Below the pieces are notes generated by a model. That model was not told the DNA's origin. It worked only from the letters and a program-made list of their open reading frames with translations, and searched no databases. Made by a program: the position numbers and the translations under genes. Of a stretch of 8,312 nucleotides of DNA, positions 6,042-8,312 are shown one piece after another (the stretch's first letter is position 1; the number at the start of each line of letters is the position of its first letter). The DNA lies in assembly GCA_007117255.1 (NCBI GenBank), contig SKGU01000297.1, positions 1 through 8,312 on the forward strand. The letters are read 5' to 3'. Source of the stretch: Natronohydrobacter sp. (GTDB taxonomy: Bacteria; Pseudomonadota; Alphaproteobacteria; Rhodobacterales; Rhodobacteraceae).

Positions 6042-7487
6042 TTACTCCGCGTCATTGGCCCAGCCGGAAACCGCCTTGACCTCAAGAAAATCTTCGATCC
6101 CCCAGACACCGCCTTCGCGACCATTCCCGGATTGTTTCATGCCGCCAAAGGGGGCGCCTGCGCCGCGTGATTTGCCGTTCATTTCAATCATGCCCGCGCG
6201 CAAGCGCCGCGCCAGGCGGTTGCGACGTGCCCCGTCCTGACTTTGCACATAATTCGTCAGCCCGTAGACCGTGTCGTTGGCGATGCGTATAGCCTCTTCT
6301 TCCGTATCGAATGGCAGGATCGACAGAACGGGCCCGAAGATTTCCTCGCGCGCGATGGTCATATCATTGGTCACATCAGCGAAAACTGTGGGGCGGACAA
6401 AATAGCCGCGATTGACACCCTCTGGACGACCGAGGCCGCCGGCAACAAGATTTGCACCTTCATCCATGCCCTTTTGGATCAGGTCCTGGATCTTGTCGAA
6501 TTGCATCTGGCTGACCACCGGCCCAATATGCCGACCACTCTCGTGCGCGGGACCAACGCTTGTGCCTTCGGCCAATTCGCGGGCTTGCTCGACAGTTTGA
6601 TCATATACAGCGCGTTCGACCAGCATACGCGTCGGAGCGTTGCAGGACTGGCCAGTGTTCTGGAAGCAATGTGCCACGCCACGCTTGACCGCTTTTTCAT
6701 CGGCATCGGCGAAAATGATATTCGCACCTTTCCCGCCCAGTTCCAGATGCACGCGTTTGAGTGTTTCGGCAGCATTCTTCGAGATGGCGATGCCTGCGCG
6801 GGTGGAGCCTGTGAAACTGACCATGTCTACATCAGGATGACCGGAAAGCTGTGTGCCAACTCCCGGACCATCACCATTGACCATGTTGTACACGCCATGT
6901 GGTGTGCCCGCTTCATGCAGGATTTCGGACCAGATGGCCGATGACAAGGGCGCAATCTCGGAAGGCTTGAGCACCATGGTGCAACCGGCCAAAAGGGCAG
7001 GGATGACCTTCAGCGTCACTTGGTTCATTGGCCAGTTCCACGGTGTGATCAGCGCGCAGACGCCGACGGCTTCACGGATGATCCGGTCGTCGGGGGCGTG
7101 TTCACCCAAGGGGCTTATGAACTCGATCTGTTCAAACGCCTTGATGAAATTGCTGATATGCCATGTACCAGCGCCGACCTGACTGCTGCGCGCCAGATCA
7201 ATCGGGGCGCCCATTTCCAGGCTGATCGCCTGTGCCATGTCCTCTGCACGCGCCTTGTAGAGATCGAGCACCCTCTCGACCAGCGCCAGGCGTTCGCGTG
7301 GGTCGGTGTGCATCCAGTCAGGCAAGGCCGCCTTCGCAGCGGCCACAGCCATGTCCGTGTCTGCAACACCGCCCAGCGAGATCACGGCACATGGCTCTTC
7401 GGTGGATGGGTTGATGACCTGTAGGTCTTGGCCTGCAACCGGATCGCACCAAGTGCCATTGATATAGAATTGCCGCTTGTCCAGCAT
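6042..7487 (-). CDS. NAD(P)-dependent aldehyde dehydrogenase
   Basis: A 481-residue member of the aldehyde dehydrogenase superfamily, which oxidises an aldehyde to its acid using NAD(P)+ in the cytoplasm. All catalytic landmarks are present: N151 in ITPWNWP, K174 in KPSE, the coenzyme turn FTGSTRAG (225-232), the general base E249 in LELGGK, the catalytic cysteine C282 in NTGQSCNAPTR, and E382/F384 in EEIFGPV. Length is normal. The GQSCNAPTRM version of the cysteine motif reminds me of the CddD-like subgroup that acts on long-chain or oxo-fatty aldehydes, but this is from memory and the substrate is unknown. I prefer the start at 7487, seven bases from AGGGAG; the ATG at 7493 (two residues longer) has only one base between it and that site. 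The HIT gene follows directly. Confidence 0.93.
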   Translation of the reverse strand: MLDKRQFYINGTWCDPVAGQDLQVINPSTEEPCAVISLGGVADTDMAVAAAKAALPDWMHTDPRERLALVERVLDLYKARAEDMAQAISLEMGAPIDLARSSQVGAGTWHISNFIKAFEQIEFISPLGEHAPDDRIIREAVGVCALITPWNWPMNQVTLKVIPALLAGCTMVLKPSEIAPLSSAIWSEILHEAGTPHGVYNMVNGDGPGVGTQLSGHPDVDMVSFTGSTRAGIAISKNAAETLKRVHLELGGKGANIIFADADEKAVKRGVAHCFQNTGQSCNAPTRMLVERAVYDQTVEQARELAEGTSVGPAHESGRHIGPVVSQMQFDKIQDLIQKGMDEGANLVAGGLGRPEGVNRGYFVRPTVFADVTNDMTIAREEIFGPVLSILPFDTEEEAIRIANDTVYGLTNYVQSQDGARRNRLARRLRAGMIEMNGKSRGAGAPFGGMKQSGNGREGGVWGIEDFLEVKAVSGWANDAE

Positions 7488-7494
7488 GGTCATT

Positions 7495-7500
7495 CTCCCT
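7495..7500 (-). promoter_or_regulatory. Ribosome binding site of aldehyde dehydrogenase
   Basis: AGGGAG on the - strand is seven bases from the ATG at 7487 but only one base from the ATG at 7493. The first spacing is normal and the second is not, so this site argues that the protein begins MLDKRQFY, not MTMLDKRQFY. Confidence 0.6.
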
Positions 7501-7530
7501 GTTCACTTGTGCAATATCTGGCACTCACGG

Positions 7531-7548
7531 GCCGCTTGCGCAAGGGGC
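7531..7548. repeat. Inverted repeat upstream of aldehyde dehydrogenase
   Basis: GCCGCTTGCGCAAGGGGC is an 18-base inverted repeat in which eight of nine position pairs match, centred on the perfect 10-base palindrome CTTGCGCAAG. It lies between the stop of the membrane winged-helix gene and the start of the dehydrogenase, about 45 bases from the latter. A symmetric site of this size is what a dimeric regulator binds. It could instead form a stem at the end of the upstream gene, but no T run follows on the - strand. Confidence 0.4.
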
Positions 7549-7554
7549 AGGAGC

Positions 7555-8259
7555 TTAGCGCAGCGAGATCACCTTGCTGTCGATTGCCAGCATATAGCCT
7601 TGTCGTGCGATGTTCTTGACCAGCACTTCCGAAATCAACTGGTTGCCCAGAGTGTCGCGCAAGCGTTTTATCCGTGTCGCCCCTGCGGCCTCGTCGCAAT
7701 CGGCTTCCATGCGTCCTGATATCACGGCTTCAATCGCTGCGCCTGTCAGCACTTCGTCATCGATCCGAGCTTCGGCCAGAACGGCCAATGTTTCCACCGC
7801 TGCCGGGGTCAGCTTGAACTCCATGTCATTGATCGCCACTGAATTGGTGGCGCGGTCGATCACAAGCTGTGACACCTGTAATCCCTGCTTTTCCACCATA
7901 GCCATGCGTCGGTTCAGCGTGATCAGGATGACAATCACTACGAAAGATGTGACCAACAGTCCGGTCGCAAAAACCAGCAACACAAAGATCACGATCCGGT
8001 AAGACACAAGCGTTTCCGAAAACGCCGTGCCCGATTGCGCCAGAATTTCCAGAAGTTTTATTTCGGCCTGCGAGGTCAGGTCCGAATTCTCGATGAAAAC
8101 CCGTTCGACCCGTGCATTGAAAGCCCCGGCATCTGGCAGGTTGATGAAGAGCAGAATTGCGGTCAGTGACAGCACCATCACAATTGCGGCAATGCCCCAG
8201 ATGACGGCGCGGCTGCCCAACCGGAACAGGTCGCTAGCGGCGATGGATGACCCCGGCAT
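7555..8259 (-). CDS. Membrane protein with C-terminal OmpR-like winged helix
   Basis: A 234-residue protein with two membrane helices (about 18-39 and 89-114), a loop of about 49 residues between them (40-88), a short linker, and a C-terminal domain (135-234) that reads like an OmpR/PhoB DNA-binding winged helix. That domain shows the opening strands LVIDRATNSVAINDMEFKLT, a helical core, a basic recognition helix GATRIKRLRDTLG (193-205), and a wing ending RQGYMLA (219-225). With both helices crossing, N- and C-termini face the cytoplasm and the loop the periplasm, so it could sense outside the membrane and bind DNA inside. ToxR and CadC have the opposite order. The ATG at 8259 has AGGAG at a good distance; the frame continues upstream to the window edge through a TTG at 8304. 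No target or signal is known. Confidence 0.7.
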   Translation of the reverse strand: MPGSSIAASDLFRLGSRAVIWGIAAIVMVLSLTAILLFINLPDAGAFNARVERVFIENSDLTSQAEIKLLEILAQSGTAFSETLVSYRIVIFVLLVFATGLLVTSFVVIVILITLNRRMAMVEKQGLQVSQLVIDRATNSVAINDMEFKLTPAAVETLAVLAEARIDDEVLTGAAIEAVISGRMEADCDEAAGATRIKRLRDTLGNQLISEVLVKNIARQGYMLAIDSKVISLR

Positions 8260-8264
8260 TGGCA

Positions 8265-8269
8265 CTCCT
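8265..8269 (-). promoter_or_regulatory. Ribosome binding site of winged-helix membrane gene
   Basis: AGGAG on the - strand lies five bases before the ATG at 8259. This is the best evidence that the gene starts there and is complete in the window, although its reading frame stays open to the right edge. The TTG at 8304 shows no comparable site within the window. The last bases, 8270-8312, show no other recognisable element. Confidence 0.6.
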
Positions 8270-8312
8270 GCGCTGGAATTCACTTGCGTCAAAGATGGAT
8301 TCAATTTGCAAA

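Noticed and set aside
6243..6944. Open frame of 233 residues on the + strand
   Set aside because: It is antisense to the well-supported aldehyde dehydrogenase and shows no domain; it follows from the codon bias of the real gene.

Overview
The window looks like a piece of an alphaproteobacterial chromosome, most likely Rhodobacterales (family Rhodobacteraceae). This is inferred from the chemotaxis gene order, which resembles the major rhizobial che operon, and from the protein style and fairly GC-rich coding sequence. I could not run a search, so the taxonomy is a judgement from reading.

Positions 1-241 hold no convincing gene and appear to be the leader of a chemotaxis operon on the + strand. 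The operon runs from 242 to 5127 with almost no space between genes: a 90-residue STAS-domain protein, a CheY, CheA, CheW, CheR, a second CheY, and a 120-residue protein. That last protein is not obviously any standard Che protein but carries a DxxxQ motif of the kind used by CheZ-type phosphatases. The order matches the Sinorhizobium meliloti operon cheS-cheY1-cheA-cheW-cheR-cheB-cheY2-cheD-cheT with cheB and cheD missing. CheA should phosphorylate both CheY proteins. CheW should couple CheA to receptors encoded elsewhere, and CheR should methylate those receptors. The STAS protein and the last protein are candidates for helping to end the signal. No receptor gene and no cheB methylesterase gene is present.

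Positions 5128-5543 are non-coding. The first part is rich in possible hairpins and includes a T6 run that may end the che transcript.

Everything after that is on the - strand. Reading leftward from the right edge, there is a membrane protein with a C-terminal OmpR-like winged helix, an NAD(P)-dependent aldehyde dehydrogenase, a histidine-triad (HIT) protein, and a tRNA-Cys with anticodon GCA and an encoded CCA end. The aldehyde dehydrogenase and HIT genes are 4 bases apart and very likely share a transcript. The membrane winged-helix gene sits about 67 bases upstream of them and could be part of the same unit or a regulator of it.

The two points most worth following are the putative phosphatase in a che operon lacking cheB and cheD, and the membrane-anchored winged-helix protein, whose domain order is the reverse of ToxR/CadC.
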